Positions 36,531 through 46,878 of a stretch of 64,000 nt of DNA are shown in pieces (within the stretch, counting starts at the first letter, position 1; the number at the start of each line of letters is the position of its first letter). Below the pieces are notes generated by a model, which did not search any database, had not been told where the DNA came from, and worked only from the letters and a program-made list of their open reading frames with translations. Origin of the DNA: Centropus unirufus (lineage: Eukaryota > Chordata > Aves > Cuculiformes > Centropidae); the NCBI GenBank assembly GCA_013397695.1, contig VYZI01000108.1, positions 2,299,650 through 2,363,649 of the forward strand, read 5' to 3'. Made by a program: the position numbers and the translations under genes.

Positions 36531-38007
36531 ATCAAGATGAAGTCTACCCAAATTCATTCAGATGTGGTATATGGTGGGATGGAAAATGTACAGCATGGTT
36601 GTAATGCCGGTCATTTTACATAAGATGAGGACTATTTGAGGAAAATGCTAATGTCTTAGAAATTGTTGAAGGTGCCAGCTGTGTAGAAGAGGGGTGGTTG
36701 GATCAGAGAGGTTGGGCTGCCCCAAGGGAAGGAGGATGATGGGAGGAAGGGCTCTGCTCTTGCTTCTGACAGGCTGTCACACATCGCTGGTGCTGGGGGA
36801 AGGAAGAGCTTTGGCCCAAGGTTGTGCTGCAAATTGTGGTTGTGTGTGTATTAAGGTGGCTACAAGAGGCACATTAGGTAAATATTATAATGGAGGGCAG
36901 TTCCTGCTCTCGACATGTTCATCTGTGCCCTAGCGGGGCGTACTGACCTCCCATGCTTTCAGCCACTTGTCCCTCTCAGAGTAATGCAACCTGTCCCACA
37001 GACCCAGTTGTGCCAGGAAATGCACCAACAGGAAAAAAAGGGATCTTGAGCACAGTCTTTCCCTGCTTGCCACAAGAGCACCAGGAGAACCCTCTGGGGA
37101 TTCTCGTGGGTCACTGGTTTTCTGGCTTTGTTGTAAAAGGGAACTGTGGTGCCTGCCCTGCCTGGCAGCCACTTGTGGAGTAGGAACTCAGAAATGTTGT
37201 GAACCCGTGTCTGCCATGTAGCTGAGATCAGGAAATAAAATGGATGCCTAAAGCAATTCTGACTTCTGGGGTAAATATTATTAATTCCAAAGGGTTAGTA
37301 ATTGGAGCCACAGATGGAAACAAGATATACAAAATCCATATATTAAAACATTAACTGGAACATGGGCTGCGTTGTTTGAAGGTAAATGGTAGCCAGTCTG
37401 GTGACTGCTTCTGCCCAAATGGGAGGGTCCTGTGTCCTTCCTCACCAGCTCCCACCGGCAGGATTGTGCTGTGCCCCTTGTGTCAGCTCAGCCCTTCATC
37501 TCTTGGCACAGTAAACACCATCAACTTGCTCATTTGTTAGAAACCCACCCCAAAAAAACGGAGTGGGGTAGGAGGGCAGGGTAGGCCTGAGACTACAGCG
37601 AGCTTGCTCTATTCCAGCACCTCACCACAGCCTTGGACAAACCCAGGCTCTCCGGCTGCCATGTATCACCCGTCAGCGTTTCATGGGAAAGGTGGCAAAG
37701 CCCTGCTGAGAAGCAGTGGGCATGCTGGGAGACTCACGGCAGGGAATGCCAAAGCAAAACCTCTCTCTGCCTTCCTGTGGTGCTGATGTGCGGCTGTGCA
37801 TGCAGACCTGATGTCACCTGGCGTTCCTTTCCAGCCCCATTCCACCAGCCGTGGCTGCATTGCAGCTTCAGGGACTGGACATCAGACCCAGCCTCCTGGG
37901 TGAGCCAGAGGAGCAAAGGTGGAATCCGGAGCCTCTCTCCCTGTTGGTATTTGCTCTGTGACTGATACTGGAGGCAGAGGTGAGAGAGGTGTATAGCAGA
38001 GAATACA
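36531..38007. other. Non-coding DNA between CR1 copies
   Basis: Mixed sequence with no gene or further transposon recognised. Frames up to 110 codons overlap in several phases and look random. Confidence 0.45.
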
Positions 38008-38248
38008 GCAACGTGGCCTCAAACTACACCAGGGCAGGTTCAGATGGGAAATAAGGAAAAAATTCTTCACCAAAAGGGTCATCTGGCCATGGCAGAGGCT
38101 GCCCAGGGAGATGGTGGAGTCCCCATCCCTGGAGGTGTTTAAAAGACGGGGAGATGAGGTGCTTAAGGATATGGTTTAGTGGCAGACAGGTACGGTTGGA
38201 CTCAATCTCAAAGGTCTTTTTGAACCTGGTGAATCTATGATTCTATGA
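38008..38248 (+). mobile_element. CR1 LINE 3' fragment with intact terminus
   Basis: Sense CR1 end: 'ACGTGGCCTCAAACTACACC', 'AAAAAATTCTTCACCAAAAG', 'GGCAGAGGCTGCCCAGGGAG', 'CCATCCCTGGAGGTGTTTAA', 'GTTTAGTGGCAGACAGGTAC' and 'TCTCAAAGGTCTTTTTGAAC'. It ends in ATCTATGATTCTATGA at 38233-38248, so the 3' terminus is complete. It is 5'-truncated and has lost coding capacity. It closely resembles the copy at 34285-34519. Confidence 0.94.
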
Positions 38249-40689
38249 ACATGATATGGTAGACAGAAATGTTTTTATAAAATTGGTAGTTAATGTATTT
38301 CCTATCCAAAATGGAACATCTTATCTTATGGAAAGAATGCCTAGCCAAAGTCTGATGGATAATTTAGGCTTGCTCTGTAAAAAATACCAACATTTTCTAG
38401 GGTTGCTGAAGATTTTTTTGACAAGGGTCATGTTCAGTGACAGCAAATAGAAGGAGACAGGGCTGTCCTCTGAGCTGATCAGTTGAGAGCCTGTGAAAGT
38501 GCTGTTGAGTATTTGATAGCCTCTCCCTGTCAAGTGTTGGTCGCCCTGAGCGCAGGCTAGGGAAGAGGCTGAGGGGAGGCTCCAGGAGTGACCTTACCAG
38601 TCACAAATGTGGTGTTACTGCAGGTGTCCTAAACGGCTTCTTTTATATCCAGCAAGTACAGCTTGTGTTGGTAGGTTCCGATAACTGTGCTGCTTAACTG
38701 AAGGAGTCAACTGGGATTGTGCCAAGATGCCAGCCTCCTTTTGATGATAAGCTCTTGGAAGCAGGAGCTGCATGAAAAAGAGGAAAAAAAATAACCTAAA
38801 GAGCTTTACCCTATTCACATGGTGTTGAGGAACTTCTAGAAACTTTATTCTGGAATTTCATTTTTAGTTACTTTACAAAGCCCGCATTGATTTTATGACC
38901 CAGTATAGACCCACCCTAAGTGCTTTGGTGCCCATTTCACAGGAGACAGAACTGCCAGCCGGGCAGCCCAGGGAGGACTTTCCTCTTTGGGGCTGATAGA
39001 TGAATATTGCAGAATAATTCATTTGAGCCTGAGTGCTCCAAGGTGTCTGCCCTCCATGCCTAAGGGTGAAACAGGAATGGACTTGGCCAGAGGAGATGTT
39101 AGGGGAGCCACAGTTCTCTCCAGCTACCAGCATCCCTGGCAGGCTTTTTGGCTAGTGCTGCACCACATCGTGAACGTGGTCACATAGCAGGTCAGCCTTG
39201 GGGATGTCCAGGAATGGTGTGTGCCAGGAATAGGCACCCACCACCAGAGCAACTTACCTGACCTGCAGCTCGCTTCTAGCCCTTTGCCAGAGGTATCCTG
39301 GGATTAGAGAGTGGCCAAAAAGTGGGACATGTGAGTTATTCTGGCAGTGTGACCCTCCCTTGGCTGGCTGGTCCTCTAGGGGACCTGTGAGTAGGTGGGA
39401 ACTCATTCCTCTGTCTGTGTTGTGTGCTGCAAGCAAAGCTCCTGTGGTTTAGGGCCGGCTATGTCTGATGCTTCCAGCACATCCATATGTGTCAGTTTGG
39501 TGGGGTGTGTGGGCAAGGTGAGCTGTGTGGCCTCCTCCAGAGCCAGGCCTCGGAGCCTGCCAGTAGGAGGATTGGGTGGAGTTAAGGATTAGCTGGGACT
39601 ACTTGTTCAGTTTGGTGTTTTGAAACCAACTGTTTCTACCCAGTCTTCCCTCAGAGTGTTTAATAATTTGTGCTTTTGCAATGTCTGCCACAAAAAAAAA
39701 TCTTTAAGGATTTGCAGATGTTACTTCTTCCTCCCACAAATCTTGTCGGGCAGGAGGGACTGTGACTGTGCTCCTGTAAATAAGGAGTCCAATGTCAAAG
39801 ACATGCACTGGGAGTCACATCCAAACAAGGCACGAACTTCCCTCTGGGCCTGCTCATTGCCATTGGGTTTTTACCACAGATCCTTCTCCTCCAGCGGTGC
39901 CTCCTGACTGTCCCACTTCCACTGGCAGAGTCCTCTTCTGTGGAGCTGGAGTTCAGCAGAGTCCCGTGGCTGGCTGTGCAAAGCTAGGGCACGTAGATTT
40001 TGCAGCACAAGGTGTTTTCATTTCTGGTACAGTTGCCAAGCCATGTTGGAAATGGGAAATCCATTGTGGCAGCTTTGCCATCCCCACCCTCTTCAGCCCG
40101 TACAAAAAGGGGTTGAGCTGGAGGACACTTGGAGGAAACACATTCTGCTCCCTCAACACCTCGTGTTGATCAGAAGCGTCGGCTTCGTGCTAGCTAACAA
40201 ATTAGATGCATCCTCCTACTACTTCCTCCGTAGTTCCTGGAATAGAGTCTGAATGGTGGCTTGTCTCAAACTGCACTAAATCAGCCCCGAACAAAGGCGT
40301 TATGAACAGGACTACCCACAGATGTCATGGGAAGAACCGAAAACCTGCGAGGCTTTGCTTTCGTGCTATTGTGGCAGAACTTCTTCTTTTTCTCTTTTCT
40401 CCGTAAATGATTCAGAACTCGAAGGGAGGGTAACATCCTCTTTCTAAAACCTGCTGTCAAAACAGAAAGGAAACGTACAATGCAAACAAAACAAGCCAAA
40501 TTCTGTTTAGGTAACAATGACCTGTCAGGCTTGTTGTCCCTGGTGTGTGGTCCACAGAGCTAAAGGAGCTTCTGGTTAATTTATAATATGCACATGCACT
40601 GCTGAATGCAGTGGGAAAAAGGGGGGGTGGGGGGGAACAGAAAGAAAAAAAACCCTTGTGGAAGAGGGGGGATTAGAAGCAAACTGACA
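38249..40689. other. Non-coding DNA with G-rich tract
   Basis: No gene recognised. At 38929-38945 'GCCCATTTCACAGGAGA' faintly recalls MIR, but the surroundings do not match well enough to call. A G-run tract is listed separately. Confidence 0.4.
40621..40635 (+). repeat. G7-T-G7 tract, potential G-quadruplex
   Basis: Two runs of seven G separated by one T, flanked by A-rich sequence. This satisfies the usual pattern of four G-triplets with short loops. Length error in the assembly is possible at such homopolymers. Confidence 0.7.
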
Positions 40690-40990
40690 GACTGTTTATT
40701 ACGCAGCATATAACTTACCAAATGGCTTAATTTTTCTTAGTGGTCCAGACTTGTCACTTCCATTTGGCAAACTCCAACGCTGCGAAGTCTGAAAGCAGCT
40801 ATTTATTGGCTTCTGCCCGAACTCTGCTCAGCTCATATAAATTTGGTGGCTGATCTTTTATATTGAGATTAATAAATATTTATCTAAGCAGACCAAGTAT
40901 CGCCAGGCCTTTCCTATGAGACGTGAATTTGAATGGGGGGCAAGTTTTTCAGGTAGGCACGTGATTACTTAAATATGTATAATTTTGCTT
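40690..40990. promoter_or_regulatory. Candidate conserved regulatory element (HOX/CDX-like and AT-palindromic motifs)
   Basis: GTTTATTACGC (40695-40705) resembles a posterior HOX/CDX site. CCATTTGGCAAACTCCAA (40761-40778) resembles an NFI half-site pair. AGCTATTTATTGG lies near 40798, and ATAAATATTTAT (40872-40883) is a perfect 12-bp palindrome. The stretch is repeat-free and low in CpG. Function is inferred from motif clustering only. Confidence 0.27.
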
Positions 40991-42107
40991 CACACATTTA
41001 TACCTTTTCTTTTTTTGCTCAGTACCTCTCTGTTCTGCAGTGCATATAATGGGAAATACGTGGCCAGGCACACAGGCAGAGCCTGTTATTCGATAATCAC
41101 GTTAAGAATGTGCAAAACTGGGTGGTTTAGCGCGGAAGAGAACAAACAAGGTAAATCATGTTCAGCACACCATGTGTCTTTTTCATAGTCAGGGCTATCA
41201 CTCTGGTATATTGAGAGTCTATTTTATCTGTGTGCAGCTTGGATCATCCTGCTGAACCTACCTAAAGATACTTCTTTTAATTCAAATTCTTCCCCCCGCC
41301 TCCAATCCTCTTCCACAAAGACAAGTTATCCCATACTATAGTGACATTGGTTTAGCAGAAATGTGTGTAGAAAAGGCTTTTTGGGTGTCGTGCTTAATGA
41401 GGGAAAATGATGTACCGCTTCTGGGTTGCTCTGATCCTCCATCACTCCCAATTTTCAGGTTTGGGGCTGACTCCTGTCATTTAATGTGTGCACAGCTAAC
41501 TAGGGAGTTACTTGGCAGTTGAGCACAGGGTTTTTCCAAGGGCACATGGTGTGGCAGGTTGGCAGGATGCCCTGTGAGGATCTGGGGAGCCTGCTGCCCT
41601 CCTGGCCAGACAGCCCTGGCTCCCGCAGCATCCCGATTGCTCACCTGAACCTTCTCTTTACCAGAGATGTCACCTCAGCCTGGCTTAGAACGGAGGGTAT
41701 GTGTGCAAAAATTGTATGTTGGCAGGGAAATATGGAAAAATACCCTGGATCCTCGGAGGCTGTTGAGTATTTGGCTGTGTTTTGCTTCCAGTTTCCTTCT
41801 GCCTTCCAAGAGGTCACAACTGACCCTTTTCTCTTTCCCATTAGCCCACTAAGGCCATTCCTCCTTATCCCCAGCCATGTCTTCCTGGTATCTGTTTAAT
41901 GAGTATTGGGCAAACGCGGTGTTGGTGATGCTGCTCCTGGAAAGACTTTGTGTTTCATCCTCCCTGTAGAGCACCTCACATTGGAGCTTGGAGCAGAGGG
42001 TGGGAAGGGAGCACATGCATGGTCCTACCTTTGCTAGGCTCCCACCAAGGAGGTGCTTTTTTGCCTGGAAGGAGGCTGCAACAGCAGGTGAATCACATCG
42101 TTACTTT
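40991..42107. other. Non-coding DNA, nothing recognised
   Basis: Mixed sequence. A 126-codon frame (41519-41899) and a 159-codon frame that runs into the adjacent CR1 show no protein signature. No RNA gene is seen. Confidence 0.45.
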
Positions 42108-42230
42108 GAATCTTAGAATCACCAGGCTGGAAAAGACCTCTGAGATTGAGTCCAACCGTACCTGTCCACCACTAAACCATATCCCAAAGCACTTCATCTA
42201 CCTGGCTTCTAAACACCTCCATGGATGGGA
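42108..42230 (-). mobile_element. CR1 LINE 3' terminus
   Basis: Reverse-complement CR1 end: GAATCTTAGAATCACC (decayed ATTCTATG repeats), 'AGGCTGGAAAAGACCTCTG', 'TTGAGTCCAACCGTACCTG', 'CCACTAAACCATATCC', then 'CTTCTAAACACCTCCATGG'. Similarity ends near 42230. It is 5'-truncated and of the same subfamily as the copies at 34-38 kb. Confidence 0.92.
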
Positions 42231-45200
42231 ACTTAATACTTTTGGAGATGAATTTTTCTGCCGCCAGATTTTAGGCATCCTTCAGCCTGAATGGTTGATT
42301 CTGCTTTCCTGCAGGAATGCTGGAGACATGTGTATGATTCCTCCTCGTCTTGCTACCAGAGGTAGCTGGGAGATCCAGTGTGTACCAAGCGTTAGTAATT
42401 TGCTGTTCTTTTTTTCTTCTTGCTTTTAAGACACCTGTCGCCTTGCTCGATAAGGGAATTTATCTGTAACATCAGTCCTTCCTGTATTTGCAGTTCTCCT
42501 CTGTGGTTGTCCCCTGTTGCTTGTGAATTTTCAATTAGTTCCCTTTGAAGTCTGAGAAAGCTTTTATTTTAAAAACGCTCTGAAGAGCTTGGAAAGGCTG
42601 GAGCTTGAGGTCCGCATGCATAGGCTATTAAAATTTGTCCTTTATGCTGTAGTTAAATAGGAAGATGATATTTTGATCTGATGCACCCTGTTCTCCCTAA
42701 CATCTGATGTTAGGGTAGTCCTGTTTGGCTTTTACTTTTTGTGTTTCCTAGGGAAAAAAAAAGGCAACAAAAATACTCACCAAAATGTCAAGTCGAACAG
42801 ATTCTTCATTAGTTTTGCTTCAGAAAATGTGGGAGGAACTTGACGTGTATTGAAACCTCTCAAACCCTTTATGATAGCAGGAAGGATGTGGAGCCATCAG
42901 CAAAGGCATTTGTACTCCTACGTCTTCATCAGTCACCGGTGGAGAGGGGAAGAGAGGCACGCAGCTGCAGAGCATGAATAGACTCCTCTCTCCCAGTTCC
43001 TACAGCTTTCGTCCCACCAGATAAGGCTGCCATTCCGTACTTTATAACTCACCAGGAGCCTTTCAGGGAGAAAGCAACCTCACATTTCCTGTGTGCAGGA
43101 ACACAAAGCAAAACCCAAGTCAGCCACCCTCCAGATTTTCTTGACAAGGTTTCCCTGTGTATGGTAAGGAAACAAAGGACATAATTTCATTATTCTATAT
43201 ACACTGCCAATTTTCTTCCTCTATCCATGCTACCTTTAAGGCAGATTTACAGGGGCGGCTTTATTGGCTCCTACGGGTGTGAGTCAGTGAACTTTTCCAT
43301 TGGTTTACAAGTTCTGACAAAACCTTCTTTTCGGATGCTGCCTTTTATGCACACCAGGGCTTGGGTAAAGTAGATTTCATTCTGCCTGGCCATCTCTGTC
43401 ATTAGAAGAACCCATCAGGAAGAGGAGTTTTCTTCAGGACAAAATGCAAAACTGGTTTCTTTAATTTGTCCCTACCAATAACCTGAGGGTTCATCCTGAC
43501 CCAGCACATTCCTGCCAGTTTTATTCCTTCACTTCTGGGTGAGCACTGTGTCTTTGCAGAGCAGGATTTACATAATCTGGATATTAGAATGGGTGTCAAT
43601 TTTTTTGGATGTAACATCAAAGAATGGAAAAAAGAGGATGTTCTTTTCTCTATTTCAGAGCTCAAATATTTATTGCATCTTGGGATTTCTAATTTTTTTA
43701 ATGGTATCAGTATATTTAATCTTTTGATTGGAAGTGACCGTGCCATTACTGGAGACCATTTGATCAAATGCATGTTCAGTTTGGGTCAGAGAAGAGTTTT
43801 GTACAGCCTGACACCTGTAACCTGCCCTTCATTTGCTCAGTACAGGAGATGTATCTGCCTTATTGGGGCAGCAGAGCTCTGGGTTGCAACATCTTTTAAG
43901 CTACTCTCATAGAATTGGATTTAAAATATGCGTAACTAACAGAAGAGCTCTCGGAACAGAATATGCATTTAAAACCCTGTGATGATTCCTGTTTCTGGTT
44001 GGTATGGGTGGCCGGTTTGTCGTGCCTCCTCCTTACCTGCTCCTGTTAGAGATGCCCTGGAGCAGTGGGTAGGGTGCATGAGAGCAGAGGGGACGACTGT
44101 GGGAGAGGGGACAAGGTTTTAAATTCTGTGCTCTAGTCCCAATTTCTTACAGTAATGCTTGATACAAAGGGACGCTGCGCTTCTACTGCAGTGTGACTAC
44201 AGCGGACTTGCTTACATACATTTTTTACCAGTTTCTGTGTAATTCCAAGTTTCTGTTAATTAATGTGCTACTAAAAAAGAAATAATTACAGAGAAACTGT
44301 CTTTTGCCATTAAGAGAAACCCTATGGATCGTTAAAGAATTACCTGTCTTTTCTCTGGTACAAATAATAGGACTAAGTCTTTTTTCTCCTTTTCTCATTG
44401 TGCCAGCCTAAACTGGATAGGGATTCCTTTAAAAACCCCTTTGCAATAGAGACATCCATATGTGCCACAATTCAAGAGACAAATACCACTGCTCTCACAC
44501 TTCCAGGACTTGGGAAGAAGCCATAGAGGCCAACGCTTAGCATTTCCACTGCTTTAACCAGGGGCAGCACTGGTATTGATTGCTAAACTGGATACTGAAC
44601 TCCAGAGCTCTGGAGGAGATGCTTTGGCCATTGCCTGGCTATCTGGCCTTCCCACCAGCCCACTCTTACTCCTGTTTCCTGAGCTGGAAAACACTCATCT
44701 TTTGGGAAAGTTGCACTTGTGGCCGTAATAACATCTTACACCCCAAGCGCTGACGTTTGCTCGGGCAGCCACAAGGGCAGGTCCGGTGCCTGGGGTTGGC
44801 AGCCACTGCCCCAGGCAAGGCTGCTCTGTAGTACTGACATTAATGAAAAGTGGTGGGTAATCCACACAGGGTGGATGCAGGGCACAGTGTGGAGTTGCCA
44901 TGGAGGCAGTGGTGGTTGATGGGCAGAGCAGGAGTGCTGTCATGCATTGTTGTCTCAGGGAGCTTTGTGTGCTGCAGCCGTGGACCTATTCACGCTCGTC
45001 TCTTTTCACTGCCTTGGGAATTACAAAAGAAAAAAGAAAAGAAAAAGTATTGTCATTGTCATCCCAAGACACGCTCTTTCTGAGGCAGAGCTGTGGCTTC
45101 ATTTGTTTTTAAGGGGAAGGGTGGGCTCTTGCTGGTGAGGTTGCAGTTGAGCAAGGAGCATGGGGGTTTGGCAGCTGCAGTTGGGCTGCAGTCTTAGAAC

Positions 45201-45559
45201 CTTTTATTTTAGATTTAGAATACCGACCCGTAATGATTAGCCTTCTGGGCTTGTTCTTGAGCTAAGGGAAAGAATAAATTATAAACGCAAATTAAAAAGG
45301 AAGACTGAGACCATGCACATTAACCGGACACAATACTTCCTTCTCTGCTGACTTGAAAAGTGGTGCTTTCCTTTCCCATAGTAGAGCTGGATTTGTATAA
45401 CTTGGGACCAAATTCTTATTGTATGCCTTTTAATTCTTAAGCAATTTGCTTTTACCACAAGTCTCTTTCTGGGGCAGCTCTCACAGCCGAGTGAGAGACA
45501 CTTTTTTTTGTGGAAAGGTATGAGCTGTCATTCCTTGCTGCACACTGTGAGGTATGGAA
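42231..45559. other. Non-coding DNA, nothing recognised
   Basis: AT-rich at 42.4-44.4 kb and more mixed afterwards. A stretch at 45230-45330 with CGTAATGATTAGCC and several AAATTA-type cores could be regulatory, but it is too weak to call. Frames stay below about 125 codons. Confidence 0.45.
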
Positions 45560-45655
45560 ATATAATTATTGCTGTTTACGTAGGAGGAAGTGGAAGCACA
45601 GGGCTGGTCTGTGTGAGGCCAGTCAGGGGAGCTGGGGGAGGCTCAAATGAGAAAC
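45560..45655 (-). mobile_element. Possible MIR-like SINE relic
   Basis: The block order resembles MIR in reverse complement. 'ATAATTATTGCTGTTTACG' recalls 'AATTATTATCCCATTTTACAG'. It is followed by 'AGGAAGTGGAAGCACAGGG' (recalling 'AGGAAACTGAGGCACAGAG'), a 'GTGTGAGGCCAGTCAGGGG' stretch and AGCTGGGGGAGGCTCAAATGAG. Divergence is high and chance similarity cannot be excluded. Confidence 0.4.
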
Positions 45656-46369
45656 ACCAGCACGCAGTGCCTCTCAAGGTCCTTGGGAATGGCTTGGCAT
45701 GCCAAGCCAGCTGCCTCAGCGGGGGGAATGTAAAGGTATATAGATAGAAAGTGATAGACAGATAGAAAAAGTTCTACGTTAAAAAAAAAAAAAAAAAAAT
45801 TAGCATTCAGAATGAGTAGCATCATTTATTTAATGCATTGTTTCGGGTGGGTTTGGCTCTCATTTTCTTTTTGCAAAGGGACAACACGGGAAGTTTAAAG
45901 ATGTGTGAGATTGCCTTGTTGCTGCTTGAAACCGACTTCAGCCAAACACAAAAGTGTGTCCTCCCCTTCAAAATCAGCGTACATGGGGGTTTTCAGGCTT
46001 GAACAATCCCCAACTTTAATGCTGAGAAACCTCAGCCTGAAAGGAAACCTTTTTATAGTCGCCACGTGAGGGAATATAAATAGATCTGTAGATTGAAGGG
46101 CTCTTTCATCCCCTGTCTGGAGCAGCCGGGACAGCGGCCACTTGTGCTGTGGAGCTGGTGGGTTTGCAGATTCCTTGGGAGCTAGGGAAGCCAATTAAGG
46201 GAAAAGCAGTTAATGCTTTAAAGCACAATGCAGTATATACATTTAGATGCCTGTTTCTTTGCTCCCCACACCTTTTTTTTTATTTCAATTTTTTATTTAA
46301 TTAACAAGCCCCACTCTTTGTTCAAAGTCGTCACCATGCTGCTTTTTTTTTGTTTTGCCTTTTTTTGTG
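45656..46369. other. Non-coding DNA, nothing else recognised
   Basis: Mixed sequence around the A19 run listed separately, then AT-rich DNA with short T runs near 46271-46278 and 46345-46352. No gene or further transposon is recognised. Confidence 0.45.
45781..45799 (+). repeat. Poly-A tract (19 A), preceded by GATA-rich stretch
   Basis: It is the longest homopolymer in the window. Upstream (45737-45768) lie imperfect ATAGATAG/GATAGACAGATAG units. The run could be a retroposon tail, but no retrocopy upstream and no flanking duplication could be recognised. Confidence 0.85.
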
Positions 46370-46640
46370 AAAACTGACTCATAAATATTTTAATCTGTTA
46401 TTGAGGATCATTGAAATGAATATTGTTCCCCAGCAGTGTGTTTTTGATTTAAGAACTCTTCATACTGTGAGTGCCCTCTCCATTGAAGAATGACATCTAA
46501 GGAGCTGACGAAATTAGAAGTTTTAAAAAGACACTGTAATGGTAACTTTTTCGTTTGTAAATTAAAATATTTTGTGACTTTTAATTTTCTTTGATTTTAC
46601 ACACGCAGGCACATCTTATTTGCCAATATGTGAAGCGCAT
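46370..46640. other. AT-rich block with regulatory look, unassigned
   Basis: Repeat-free, AT-rich sequence with CATAAATATTTTAATC (46380-46395), GAATATTG and GTAAATTAAAATATTTTG (46557-46574). It may be a conserved non-coding element or simply AT-rich intronic DNA. No frame or RNA is recognised. Confidence 0.2.
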
Positions 46641-46820
46641 TAAACTACTGGTTTAGCTGGAGAGGGAGATGAGAAAAAGAAAAATAAGATTGACTGTAAA
46701 TTTGTTCAACACTCAGAGCAGACGGATGACTTAAGATGAGGAAAATGTGTTTCTGGAAAGCCACGGGGAAATGGCTTATCCCCCCTGCCTGGTGCCTTCT
46801 GGTTAAAAGGGGATGGATGA

Positions 46821-46878
46821 GTATGTTTGGTAAAAAAATGGTAAAAAATTGGTAAAAAAATCTGAAGTATGTTTGGTA
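46821..46878 (+). repeat. Short tandem repeat of TGGTAAAAAA with flanking direct repeats
   Basis: Three near-identical TGGTAAAAAA(A)T units lie at 46827-46861. GTATGTTTGGTA occurs exactly at 46821-46832 and again at 46867-46878, bracketing the array. This suggests local slippage or duplication. Confidence 0.8.

Noticed and set aside
38929..38960. CCCATTTCACAGGAGACAG resembling MIR
   Set aside because: Only about 20 bases match and the following blocks do not, so chance is likely.
43908..43925. CATAGAATTGG as a CR1 terminus
   Set aside because: No other CR1 sequence accompanies it.
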